This document shows, one piece after another, positions 32,727-42,696 of a DNA stretch of 64,000 bases. Below the pieces are notes generated by a model. It was not told where the DNA came from. It made no database searches and was given only the letters and a program-made list of their open reading frames with translations. The position numbers were made by a program, and so were the translations under genes. The stretch is from Thermothielavioides terrestris NRRL 8126 (lineage: Eukaryota; Ascomycota; Sordariomycetes; Sordariales; Chaetomiaceae), in NCBI RefSeq assembly GCF_000226115.1, contig NC_016462.1:1674001-1738000 (forward strand), written 5' to 3'. Position 1 is the first letter of the stretch, and every line of letters begins with the position of its first letter.

Positions 32727-33442
32727 CTTGCCCACCTCGGTCGCGCACCTCGAGTCTGCAATGGGAGATCGCGGCTAGACCTGTCGCATTCTCACACCGG
32801 CACGGCTCAATTATTTACTGCTTATCCACTTCGCCCCGCGCATCTCTTCCCTGGCCACTATCTCGTGGCCCGGTCTCTGGCGACCCGCAACGACGAGGGC
32901 CGCGTTCGAGAAGCTCGGCTCCTGCATCTGCCCAATTGGACAGACCACGGACGGGCCTTCCTCCTACATCCTCGCCTTGACCGAGTTACCTTTCCGTGCC
33001 GTTTCCGAGTCGTTAAGGTCATTGCGATCCGTGTGGGCTGCGTGGTAGCATCCCCAACTTATTCTTCCAGAGGCTCGGCCGTGTCCGTGAGCGCTCTCCT
33101 GTAACGACCGTTTTCGGCTGCGTTGAACAGGAAGATAGGCGGGTGGAAAGGGCATATCGCATCGAACATAGATATAACCCAACTCGCTCTTTGGTAAGTT
33201 GTCCCCTCTGGTCCCGACGGTGGTGGCGGTCGACTAGTCGTGCCGCCGGTCACCCCATTCTGGAACGCATTCTAACACTTGTTTGTCAGTCGGCTACGCT
33301 TACGAGTGAAAGCCTTCCATCATCGATCTCCTAGGTTTGCTTGTGTCGTTTTCATCCGCCTCGCCGCATCTCCATTGTTCCGGTTTGCGACGTCGAACGA
33401 TAACGTCGGCGCTTACGATCTCCCGCCTACGATAAACAAACC

Positions 33443-36238
33443 ATGAGCTCAGGTGGGAACAAACCTGGCCCTTTATCCAAGCCGGGCCAAGGCAACTTGC
33501 CGGCTGTGCCGCCAAGCAGCCAGGCGATACTGCTGGAGAAGTTGAATCGGAGGTCGACTCCCGACTCCGAAGCGATGGCGAGCTCCGATGACGAAGGCGA
33601 CAGTCACCGACAGGATAACCCGCCTCCTCCCGCCCAGCCCTCAAAACCGGTGCGTCGGGCCTCCTGGCTGAACGACACATCTCAACAACCTGTTCCTCGC
33701 CCAACCCAGAGGAAGGGGTCCTTTGCGAGCAGTTCGATGTCTCCAACCACCTCCCACCCGACCACCCCTTCAGGGGAGGCAGGTGTCGCAGGCTGGGGTT
33801 CTCACCCGGGCCCGGCCGGTATTCTTGGGCGGGGTCATTCAGCAAGTGGTTCATTCCCCTGGGGCACTGGCATTTGGAATACCGAGAGGAAAGAGCCACC
33901 CTCGCGTCTGACCGAGGTTCTGCCTTCACCAACCTCCACGGTTCCCCCCGGAGGCTCCAGCAGCTCATTTTTCTCACCTGACGGGGGGCTGGGCGGCTTG
34001 ACGCAGACCTCGCCCGCTCCGAGAGACTCACCAAACTCGCAAATCCCCTTCGCCATTCCCCTGCACCCGACCCCCAAGACCTACCGTTCCCAGTCCTATT
34101 CGGTGGGGCAACTCGAGCCTGAGGCGATCGCCCCGTCGATGGCTACATCTACCATCATGGGAACCCGTCGGCCGATCGCCCATCACGGCCTTCAGCACCG
34201 GCCGTCCCGGCCCAGCATGCTTAGTGAGATGTCAAACGATGGCTCCTTGCTGGGGAAGGTGAACGAGGACGAGGACGATGACAGCGGTGGCTCCCTGCAG
34301 GGAAGTCAGCATCAAGACCAGGCCAAGACCATTGAGATGCTGCAGCGGGAGAACATGTTGCTGCGCCAACAGCAGTATCAGAATGCCAGATTGCGCCCAA
34401 GGGCCTCGACAGCGAGCGCTTTTGGCCTGAGCAGCAGTTACCTGCAGGAGCCAGTGCCAGAGGAGTCGGATTATGCGGTCGACGAGCAAGACGAACTGAA
34501 CGACGGCTTGGACATGCCGTCCCGAAGGGATATCGCGCGGAGAATGAGTGAGTTCGGCGTGGGCCCCTTCAGGACTCCGTATCCGGTGGAGAACCGGAAG
34601 TTGGAGAACGTTAAGAAGGCGTTTTGGCAGAGCTCGCTTGGTTTCGGAGGGTTGGGGGATCTTCCTCAAAGCAGGCGGCACTCCTTCGCAGACGTGCCCA
34701 CACGGCAGGCTTCAATCGGTTCCATTGGAGACACCGTGCAAGCACACGAACCGGCGGCGCAGGACCTCGTTCATGCGCAAGACTTCGCCCCTTCGTACCC
34801 TGAGAATCCCAACTATCCGATGACGAATCAAGGTAGGCATGCTTCTTTGATCCCGACTCGGTTCGCTTATTTAACGAAGCTTCCAGTTTCACCCTACTTC
34901 GCTGGCGTCGCTGGTCTTGCCGGTTCCCCGCAAGCTCTGGCCCAGTCTGCGTATGGCGGCCATTTTGCGTCTCCCTACGCAGGGGTCACTGGTCCGTACT
35001 CCCACCGACCGACCTCGCCTCATCGCAGTATGTACGGCATGTCGCAGCCAAGACACAACCAATCCCTGCACATCGTGCTTTTCAAGTGCTCTAGGGCCGA
35101 TGTCTTCTACATCCAGGAGGGCACTGGTCTCACCGTCAAGCCTGGCGACCTGGTAATAGTGGAGGCCGATCGGGGTACAGACCTGGGCACCGTCGCTCGG
35201 GATAACGTTGATTGGCAGACCGCGAAGGAGCTCAAAGAGTACTACGCCGAAGAGCAGTACAGGTGGCTCATGATGTACTCCCAGAATGCCGCCGCGTCGC
35301 AGGATGGCGTAGGGGCTGGCCTCATGGCCGCATCCAACGGTCTCCAGGGGAGCGCTGTTGGCGGGATGGGGCCTCCGAACCAACACCACCACATACAGGA
35401 GTCAGGCGCAGGCGAGCTGAAGCCGAAGCTGATCAAGCGCCTCGCTCAAAGCCACGAAATCCATGCCTTGCGGGAGAAGGAAGGCAATGAAGCCAAGGCG
35501 AAGCGGATCTGCCAGCAGAAAGTCAAGGAGCACGGCCTCAACATGGAGATCCTCGATGCCGAGTTCCAAATGTGAGTTTCCATCTAGCTGTCTTTGTCTA
35601 GCGCAGGACCCGAGATTGACTTGAACGGCAGGGATTGGAAGAAGTTGACCTTCTACTATTTTGCTGACACATACATTAACTTCAACTCGCTCGTCACCGA
35701 TCTCTTCAAGATCTACAAGACCCGCATCTGGATGTCCGCGATCAACCCGGCATCCTTCGCCAGCCCTGCTCTAGGACTGCAAGCTCCAAGTGGCGTCGGC
35801 CCCGGAGCGGTGGTGAACCGCTCCGCCACATCGGCACGCCGCCAGGAGTCGCAGCAGGAGTCCCAGTCCGCCTTTTCTGGGTCCAACCAAGCTGGCCGCG
35901 GCACTCAGCCATCGTTCGCCTCGACGTTCACCGGTGATCGAGCGGTAGCGCCAGGGTCGAATTACACAGCGACTAGCTTTCCCTACAACACCAACGCCGC
36001 CTTTGGGAATGCCGCTCGGGCAGGAGGCGCTTTGCCGTTTAACCCCGGTATGATGCAAGGTGTTGATGCTTTCTCCGGGACGTTGCAACAGGGGGCGGAC
36101 TACGCGGGGCGCGGGCGATTCTCCAGTCCGCAGTCTGTCACTGGCTCGCAGCACGACCAGGCCATCCCAGCACTCGGGCAACAAGGCGACCTGCTCGGCT
36201 CGTTCCAGGGCCTGTCGTTGAATTCCCGCTCGACGTAA
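33443..36238 (+). CDS. PSP1 C-terminal-domain protein
   Basis: Exon structure 33443-34832, 34887-35571 and 35632-36238 gives 893 residues. If the first intron (34833-34886, 54 bases, in frame, GTAGGC donor and TTTAACG branch) is retained, the protein has 911. The second intron (35572-35631) is required to leave the stop at 35573. Residues 1-480 are Ser/Pro-rich and disordered, with a short coiled coil (QAKTIEMLQRENMLLRQQQ). The PSP1 domain begins near HIVLFKCSRADVFYIQEGTGL, continues VKPGDLVIVEADRGTDLGTV, and crosses the intron at MEILDAEFQM/DWKKLTFYYFADTYINF to LVTDLFKIYKTRIWMSAI. The Gln/Asn/Gly-rich tail is low complexity. The domain is shared with bacterial RicT (YaaT) and yeast Psp1; fungal members are linked to mRNA-related granules. 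Exact role unknown here. Confidence 0.87.
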
Positions 36239-37556
36239 AGGCCCGGCTTCTTATTCCGTTTCTTCCATCTCAACTTCCGTCTACACTTCAAGATTCCCAC
36301 ATCCGGACCACCTGCGATCCAGGAACAACAAGAAAAGACTGCCACACAAGAGACGTGCGGAACGGCCGGAACTTCAGTTATGAGGTTATGGGACACGTCA
36401 GACGACGCTTGCAGCTGACATCAAAGGCTGCTATCTTCCGTCGTGGGCGTTTTCTAGTGTTGTACTCGACGATTCGGGCCAAAAGACCCAGCCCACGGCA
36501 CCGTCTCTTGTTTTGTTTTTTTCTTCTTGCGCCTTTTGCTTGCTCTTGTCTTGCTTTCTTCTGATATTTTGCTCTCTCTTTTTCTCAGAAAGGCTGACGC
36601 CAGGGCATCTTTCACGGTTTAAGACGGATCATGTTCGATGTCACGCTTTCTTCTCTTGATTTTAATGATGTGGGAGTTTTCGATGGGTGAAGACGGGCCA
36701 CATTCCTTCTTCCTATATCTTTTTTTCTTTTTTTTTTTTTCTTTTTTTTTTTTTTCCCTGAAATCATGTGCCCTTCTGCACCGGTGATGCAGCCTCGCCC
36801 GCTGTTGCCTTGATGAAATGAAAGATATTCCGGCCATAGACAGAGAGACACAGAGACAGAGACGGCTTCAGGGCTTTTGTACGGGTCATTGTGTGATTTC
36901 GGAGAGAACTACAAAAGGGACAACAAGAGGACTTTGGTTAGGAGATGGGATACCTGTACAGAGCAATACAATCAGAACTTGGGCTTCGGGATTGTTCACC
37001 ACAGTAGGCGCGCTGACGTGGCGGGGCGATGGTTTCGGATAAAGCACCTTGAGGTACCATAGGTACATTCATGATTACATTCCCTTTGATCGAGGAGCAT
37101 TTCCGCTGTTTTGGCCCTCATCGACGAGTGACTTGGGAGTGACTGAGCATTTGGCAGTACCTGGCCGAAGGATTGCAGAATCGAAAAGCCGTCCTTGTCT
37201 CATGTCGTCAAGGGACAATCCACGTCGGCCACTTATCGTCTCTTTCATGAAATGGGCGACGACAACCGCAACATCGAGAAAACGTACCTTCCCCAAGATT
37301 GGGCACCCTCGGCATCACCACTGGTGCCTGCTCTTTGTTCCGCTCGCGCCTTCCCCCGAGCCCGCGAGTTGTTCTCCCAATGAGGGAAGGCACAACTGGC
37401 CGAGCTGTCAGACTTCGAAGCATTGGTTGATGTGGCCATGCCTCTTTTGTTCCGCTATCTTTCATTCTTGGCTACAGCACACTCGATCGATTCCCTAGCG
37501 GCCAGCTTCGCGGGCCTCTTCTGTCCCTTTTACTCGAGGGAGCGATCACGTCCGCC
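36239..37556. other. Intergenic region with long homopolymer T tract
   Basis: 1.3 kb between two genes on the same strand: 3' UTR of the PSP1-domain gene, then promoter of the next gene. It holds a nearly pure T tract of about 40 bases at 36720-36759. No gene is seen. Confidence 0.6.
36720..36759 (+). repeat. Poly(T)-rich tract
   Basis: About 40 bases of T interrupted by three single C residues and followed by CCCTG. It lies 480 bases after the PSP1-domain stop codon. It could be a nucleosome-excluding tract upstream of the next promoter or, less likely, the mark of an antisense retroposed poly(A) tail. Confidence 0.75.
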
Positions 37557-38579
37557 ATGGCACCAAAGAGAAAGACTAGAGACGCCGCTACTCCGGATCG
37601 TGCTGCGGTCTCTCGGGGACGGTCCAAGCAAGTGTCCAAGCCCTCGCCAGCCTCAGACGGGAATGAGAGCGAGCTACTCATCTCAAGGCCAGCCAAGAGA
37701 GCCCGTGGTGCTGCTGCCCGAGCTGCTAGACGAGAAGACAACTCGGATGATGACTGGGGGAATTACGGCCGGTATCTAGGGTCACACCAGCTGCCTTGAG
37801 CTTAGAGCATCCCGCTGACTCTCAGGGACAAGGGGCTCCTGGAAGCCAACAACGATCGAGCAGCACCTGATGGACCAAAACCGGAAATCCAAGGAGTTCA
37901 TTCAGGGGTTTAAAGAGCAGGTCGCCCAAGGTCGGGAGCGCGCCCTCGAGAACCTGGCGAAACTCAAGCAGGATCTGTGCGTAGCAAGCACCCCTCACCA
38001 CTCGTCCTCCAAGAGTCGTCGCTTACACACAGACAACCCATCACCAGCCTCCAACCCCACGATACCGTCAGTGACAACCTCTCCGAGCTCTACGCCACCC
38101 TGCCAACCAGCGTCCCTGGGCTGTCCGCGAAGGACAATCCGCTCTTCGCTCAAACGCAGCAGCTCATCCGCCTCAGCCGCGCAATCCTCAAGTGCCACCA
38201 GGAAGCAGACAGGGACTCGCGCGCGCCGCCGGACCTGGCCTCCCCGCGCGAAACGTGGAAGCAGGACGAGGAGGGCATGCGGAAGCTGCTGGAGTATGGC
38301 AGGCTGCACGCGGAGAAGGTCGTTGAGGGCTGGATCACGCCCACTGCTGAGGAGAGGCAGCGGGAGATGGAGGGGGTGGGTGATGATCAGGGTGAGAGTG
38401 GCGAGGAAAATGGGGAGCTGAGCGAGGCGGAAAACTTGGCCAAGGGGCTGTTTGAATGGAGGAACAAGGAGAGAAAGGCGTTGTTGGAGTGGAAGGAAAG
38501 CTGGGGTGTGGCGGCGAAGAGGCAGATGGTTGCGTTGGCCGGGGTGGTCAGGACATTGCCTTCTAAAGGCGATGCGTGA
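37557..38579 (+). CDS. Uncharacterised basic/acidic coiled-coil protein, probably nuclear
   Basis: Proposed exons are 37557-37771, 37833-37976 and 38048-38579 (296 residues). Intron 1 (37772-37832) has a GTATCT donor and GCTGACT branch. Intron 2 starts at GTGCGT (37977); its acceptor could be 38032 or 38047, both in frame, changing five residues. The N-terminus is Lys/Arg-rich (PKRKTR, RPAKRARG), resembling a nuclear localisation signal, followed by an acidic DNSDDDWGNYG patch. The centre is helical (TTIEQHLMDQNRKSKEFIQGFKEQVAQGRERALENLAKLKQ split by the second intron). Later helices include NPLFAQTQQLIRLSRAILKCH and MRKLLEYGRLHAEKVVEGW. The tail is acidic then amphipathic (ERKALLEWKESWGVAAKRQM). 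I do not recognise the family. Confidence 0.68.
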
Positions 38580-39196
38580 GCATGAGCCATGGCTGGGTTG
38601 CCGTTCTGCTGTTTACAACATGGGAAGAGGACCATGACCTGTGGCTTGCTCTCATGCGATGGGCTGAGGTCTGCTGATGTCTGAGGATTTGCTTTGGCTT
38701 GGAAACGTTGCTATGCAGGAAGAGAAGCTGTGGCTTATTTGGCTGATCATATATTGCTTGAGACCAAAGAGTCGGACCTAGAAAACAGAGCAGAAGTGCA
38801 AGATGCATTTGCACTTGAGGCGAGCTCTTGTCAATCGCTTTGCAAGGAGCTTGAGCTTGGTGCTCTGTGTGGGACTGTGCCAAGGCTGGTGGTTGATGAG
38901 AGAGCTGTGGAGCTCGGACCAGCTACGCTAGCTCGGATTAGGTCTAGCGGCTTGGCCCTTCGGTTAGGGCTTTCGCTTTTCCACAATCGCAGAGGCCCCG
39001 AAATTTTGTGTCTCTCGACTCTCACGAACTCGACCGATTCCCTCGATCGTACTAACAACAGGAATTCGAGGCTGGTGCGTATATCCCACTTCTCACGACG
39101 ACACCGGGTGACCTGCTCCGTCTCCATTAGATCGATTTTGCGCATTGTTCGATTTGCTGGCGAGGAGGTGCTGACCTGCCGGATTGCACAGGCAAA
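38580..39196. promoter_or_regulatory. Promoter and 5' leader of rpl15
   Basis: 617 bases. A TTAGGG telobox-like motif (38964-38969, in CGGTTAGGGCTTTCG) lies about 230 bases before the start codon. The leader has T/C-rich stretches. A GTGCGT donor-like site (39075) and a TTGCACAG acceptor-like site ending at 39191 would fit a 5'-UTR intron ending six bases before the ATG, common in fungal ribosomal protein genes. This is suggestive only. Confidence 0.4.
38964..38969 (+). promoter_or_regulatory. TTAGGG telobox-like element in the rpl15 promoter
   Basis: Ribosomal protein promoters in many ascomycetes carry telobox-like TTAGGG/CCCTAA sites. This one is well placed, but six bases are weak evidence alone. 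Confidence 0.3.
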
Positions 39197-40077
39197 ATGG
39201 GTGCCCTGAAGTACCTCGAGGAGCTTTCGAAGAAGAAGCAGAGCGATGTCGTTCGCTTCCTTCTTCGGGTTCGCTGCTGGGAGGTCAGTTAACGCACCCT
39301 CGAGAATGTGGACGGCGGCTTGCGTGGTTCTATCGACGACAAACTCGATGCGTGCTTCCCGGGTCGACGCTGCCGCCGAGAGAACCACGACTCGCCCCGT
39401 TCTTGCTATACACTCGTTGAACATTTGCTGAGAGTGCATCAATATAGCTCCGCCAGTTGAACGTCATCCACCGTGCCTCGAGGCCCAGCCGCCCGGACAA
39501 GGCTCGCCGCCTGGGCTACAAGGCCAAGCAGGGCTATGTCATTTACCGCGTGCGTGTGCGCCGTGGTGGCCGCAAGCGCCCTGTTCCCAAGGGTGCCACC
39601 TATGGTATGTGGCCTCCGACTGCGACATCCGCTGGGGCGTGTGCAATTGGCAGCGCGCGGGCCAGGGGTTTCTGAAATGGGCGAAACTGACTTGTTTTTC
39701 CTCGTCCAGGCAAGCCCACCAACCAGGGTGTGAACCAGCTGAAGTACCAGCGCTCCCTTAAGGCCACGGCTGAGGAGCGTGTCGGCCGCCGCTGCGCCAA
39801 CCTGCGCGTCCTGAACTCGTACTGGATCAACCAGGACTCGACCTACAAGTACTACGAGGTCATCCTCGTCGACCCCCAGCACAAGGCCATCCGCCGCGAT
39901 CCCCGCATCAACTGGATCGTCAACCCCGTCCACAAGCACCGCGAGGCCCGCGGCCTTACCTCCACCGGCAAGAAGTCGCGCGGTCTCAACAAGGGCCACC
40001 GCTACAACAAGACCCGCGCTGGCCGGAGAAAGACGTGGAAGCGCCACAACACCCTCTCCCTCTGGCGTTACCGGTAA
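39197..40077 (+). CDS. rpl15: 60S ribosomal protein L15 (eL15)
   Basis: Exons 39197-39283, 39448-39604 and 39710-40077 give 203 residues, the usual eL15 length. The start [18 protein letters not shown] is diagnostic. Further conserved blocks are [38 protein letters not shown] (joined across intron 2), [21 protein letters not shown] and [11 protein letters not shown] at the end. eL15 sits in the large subunit near the exit of domain I rRNA. The introns are 164 and 105 bases. Strong codon bias (C/G-ending codons) marks a highly expressed gene. Intron 1 contains complementary GTGGTTCT/AGAACCAC segments. Confidence 0.97.
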
Positions 40078-42696
40078 ACGTCGCGCGGGCGACGTGGGCG
40101 ACCGTAATGCATACTGCGGCGGCGACGGTGTTTCGGCTCTGGTTCTTCTGTTTAGTGCCGTGCAGTGGCCTATGGAACGGTTTGGCTCGGTCGGGAATCA
40201 CGGCGGTGCCAAGCAGCTCCATGCTGACGTTCGGGAGCACTGGGAGGGGGTATTCGGGCTAGTTGAGCACAAAAGGAATGGACTGGCGCCCTTGCATGGG
40301 TTGCATATGATATCTGTCCGCAAACATCGCGTTTATGAATGGCATTGTGATTCCCCGGCTCGGAGTTGGGTTTGGAAGGCTTCTCATTTACACAGTATCC
40401 GTCTCACCGATTCGTGGTCCTCGTGTTTCCTTTGTCTCTGTGACCTTGACCTCTTTGCCTCCAAGGTGGGCAGGGCAAGCCCAGGCGGTCCCGTTCTGCT
40501 CTGCAGTACCGCCCGATTCATTGCTTCAGCCGAGCCTGGCCTAGACTCTGACTTCCTCCTCACCTTGATATCAAAGCCGTCACAGGCGAAGCAACGAACA
40601 ATTGACTTCACTGGTTCCGGTCTCCCCTGGTAGGTTCAGCTTCCTGCTCGGCCGATGGCTCAGCATGGAGAGGTGTTTGTTTACACACGGCTGGAGATGG
40701 TCAAACGGGACAGGGATTGGCCAGTTGGACTAACGCGAGCGCTTGGTTTGTCAGGCAGGGTAGGTAGGTAGGGAGGAGGGGCGGCGGCTTAGATTTGATT
40801 GGGGATGTTCTCGGGCTCTGGAAGTCGTGTGTGTGAGAGAGAGAACAGACAGGGGGGGGGGGGGAAGAACAGAGGGGGGAGAGAAAGAAGAGAGAGGAGA
40901 GGTGTTTGGCAAATCTTTAGGGAGTATTATGCTTCAGGGAGTGTTATGCTTTGCTTTGCTTTGCTTCGCTGATCCTTTTGTTGGACGTCTTGGAAAACGA
41001 GGCTGTTGGGGATGGATGGTGTTCAACACTCAACGGGGAGGGATGAGCCGTCGGGAGGACAGAGAAGCGTGACGCTGTCCTCGCCTGGTGCCACCATGAC
41101 CTTTTACATTACACCGTAGGACATGTTGTATTCTGAGAATCTTACCAGGTTGGACAGACCTCATAAAGCGAGGTTTCGATAGTGGCGGTTCTAGGGCATA
41201 ATTCCTAGCTTTTACTGAGGTCTTACAAAACGAGGAAGTGACCGAGTACGCGGTAGGAGAACTCGATTGAGTCGAACGGCGCAACGAGATGCACAAGATA
41301 CCACTCTACGCCACATGATCAGATTAGGGACTTGTTTGAGAACTTGCACCGTCTTGCTCGCTCGTCTCCACTAAATACAGGCAAACCAGGGCGGTGGGCA
41401 CGGCCGGCATAAGCCAGCCGGCCAGTGACAAAGCCGTGCTGTGCTGCTGCTGAACGGTGGTACCGCAAAATGACGGTCCACGATCAATACCTCCACGCCG
41501 TTCCGTCATGTTGTTCCTTCCCCGCTCCCGGACTGAGATAACGAGAACCCAAGCCGGTGCGGAGCTTGAAGGCTGGCTGGACGGCGAGTCCTCAATGCCA
41601 GAACCGAAGGGCCATGACGGCTGAGTCCAGAAAAACCACGGCTGGGAATATCGGAAAGCAGCAGGCAGAGAAGAAGAACGGCCGCATTCCAAGTGCAGCT
41701 GCTGACAGGTGTTGAGCAGTGCAGCATGGACGGGCGTGGGGCGCGAACGCCGGGACCAAATGTAACAACGAAGAACGAAAATCGATGACTCCCATGGGGT
41801 TAAATAGCAAAGATGGCCAGCCAGACTGTCGCCTCCGCCCATTGGATTCGAGACGGCATCCAGAGCACAGGTCTCAGCCCTCGGAAGCCCGGAAAAGTGC
41901 CGAAAACCGCAGACGGTGCGGTGCCTCCATTGCGAGCAGTGGAGCGCAGTGCTTGGATGTGGACGGTGAGCGAGCTGTTCCGAATGTCGCTGGCCGAGAA
42001 GTGTATGGAAAACGGTGCAGCAGCCTCTGCAAACCAAGCCGTGCAGAGGGCGAAGACAATCCCCGAATCTCTTCGTGCCAATGTAGTCGATGCTGCTGAA
42101 AAAAACATCGCGGGGACTGATCATGCCAAATCTTGCCGAGGCAACAGTTTCGAAGGAGATGGCGGTGAGGCTGTCGAGAGATGACCGAAAGAAAGATTTG
42201 GCTGAGATCGGGAATAGGGAGGGTCATCCGAGAGGATTGATGATCTGAAATCGCAGGCAAACCCGAGACCAGATTGCGAAACCGAAAACCGAGATGACAA
42301 AGGAAAAAGAAGACCGAAACCAAGAATAATTATGCTTCAGGACGCTCTATGCCGTCGCCACCGCCTTTCGTACCTATCGAGCGGATAGTGTACAACAAAG
42401 CCGGCCCCCCCGAAACCCGGTCATCTTGAGTCTCGAGGAGGAGCTTATGCTCGATGGTTGTTTTCGTCGCCCAGGGAGTACCGTATCGCATCGTGAGGAA
42501 AACTCGATATGCCGTGCCGGTCGTCGCTATCGGAAACAGTGAGAAGAGGAAAACGGTCATGACGGTCGTAGCAGGCGATGATGCCATTGTGGCTAGTGTA
42601 GCAGGGGGAGAAAATGGACGGAGAAAACGCAAAAGGCCGAGCCTAAGTCTCATCATGCCGCGGAGGCAGTGTGGGCAACGCGGGGATGGCAATGGT
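40078..42696. other. Convergent 3' region between rpl15 and the PUF gene
   Basis: 2.6 kb between convergent stop codons, containing the two 3' UTRs. A minus-strand frame of 266 codons at 41324-42124 starts with ATG but shows no family resemblance and overlaps open frames on the plus strand, so I do not call it a gene. A run of 13 G occurs at 40852-40864, followed by GA-rich simple sequence, and a TTTGC repeat lies near 40950. Confidence 0.55.
40852..40864 (+). repeat. G13 homopolymer
   Basis: Thirteen consecutive G, flanked by GAGAGAGAGAACAGACA and AAGAACAGAGGGGGGAGA. The length may be unreliable in sequencing, and the tract could form a G-rich structure. Confidence 0.85.

Larger units (their letters stand above)
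28350..33442. other. Long gene-poor stretch upstream of the PSP1-domain gene
   Basis: Five kilobases without a supportable gene. Open frames are short (under 150 codons), unrelated to anything I recognise and overlap on both strands. Part is lower in GC than the genes. The last about 1.1 kb is probably promoter and 5' UTR of the PSP1-domain gene, with a (TCC)9 run (32535-32561) and a stretch of degenerate CGCGATC repeats (32682-32726). TACAGAGTAG (about 31172) and TATTCCGTAG (about 31440) motifs occur. No transposon ends, tRNA or 5S sequence were recognised. Confidence 0.6.

Noticed and set aside
41324..42124. 266-codon minus-strand open frame between rpl15 and the PUF gene
   Set aside because: ATG-initiated but no family resemblance, unbiased codon pattern, overlapping open frames on the plus strand, and located in 3' UTR territory.
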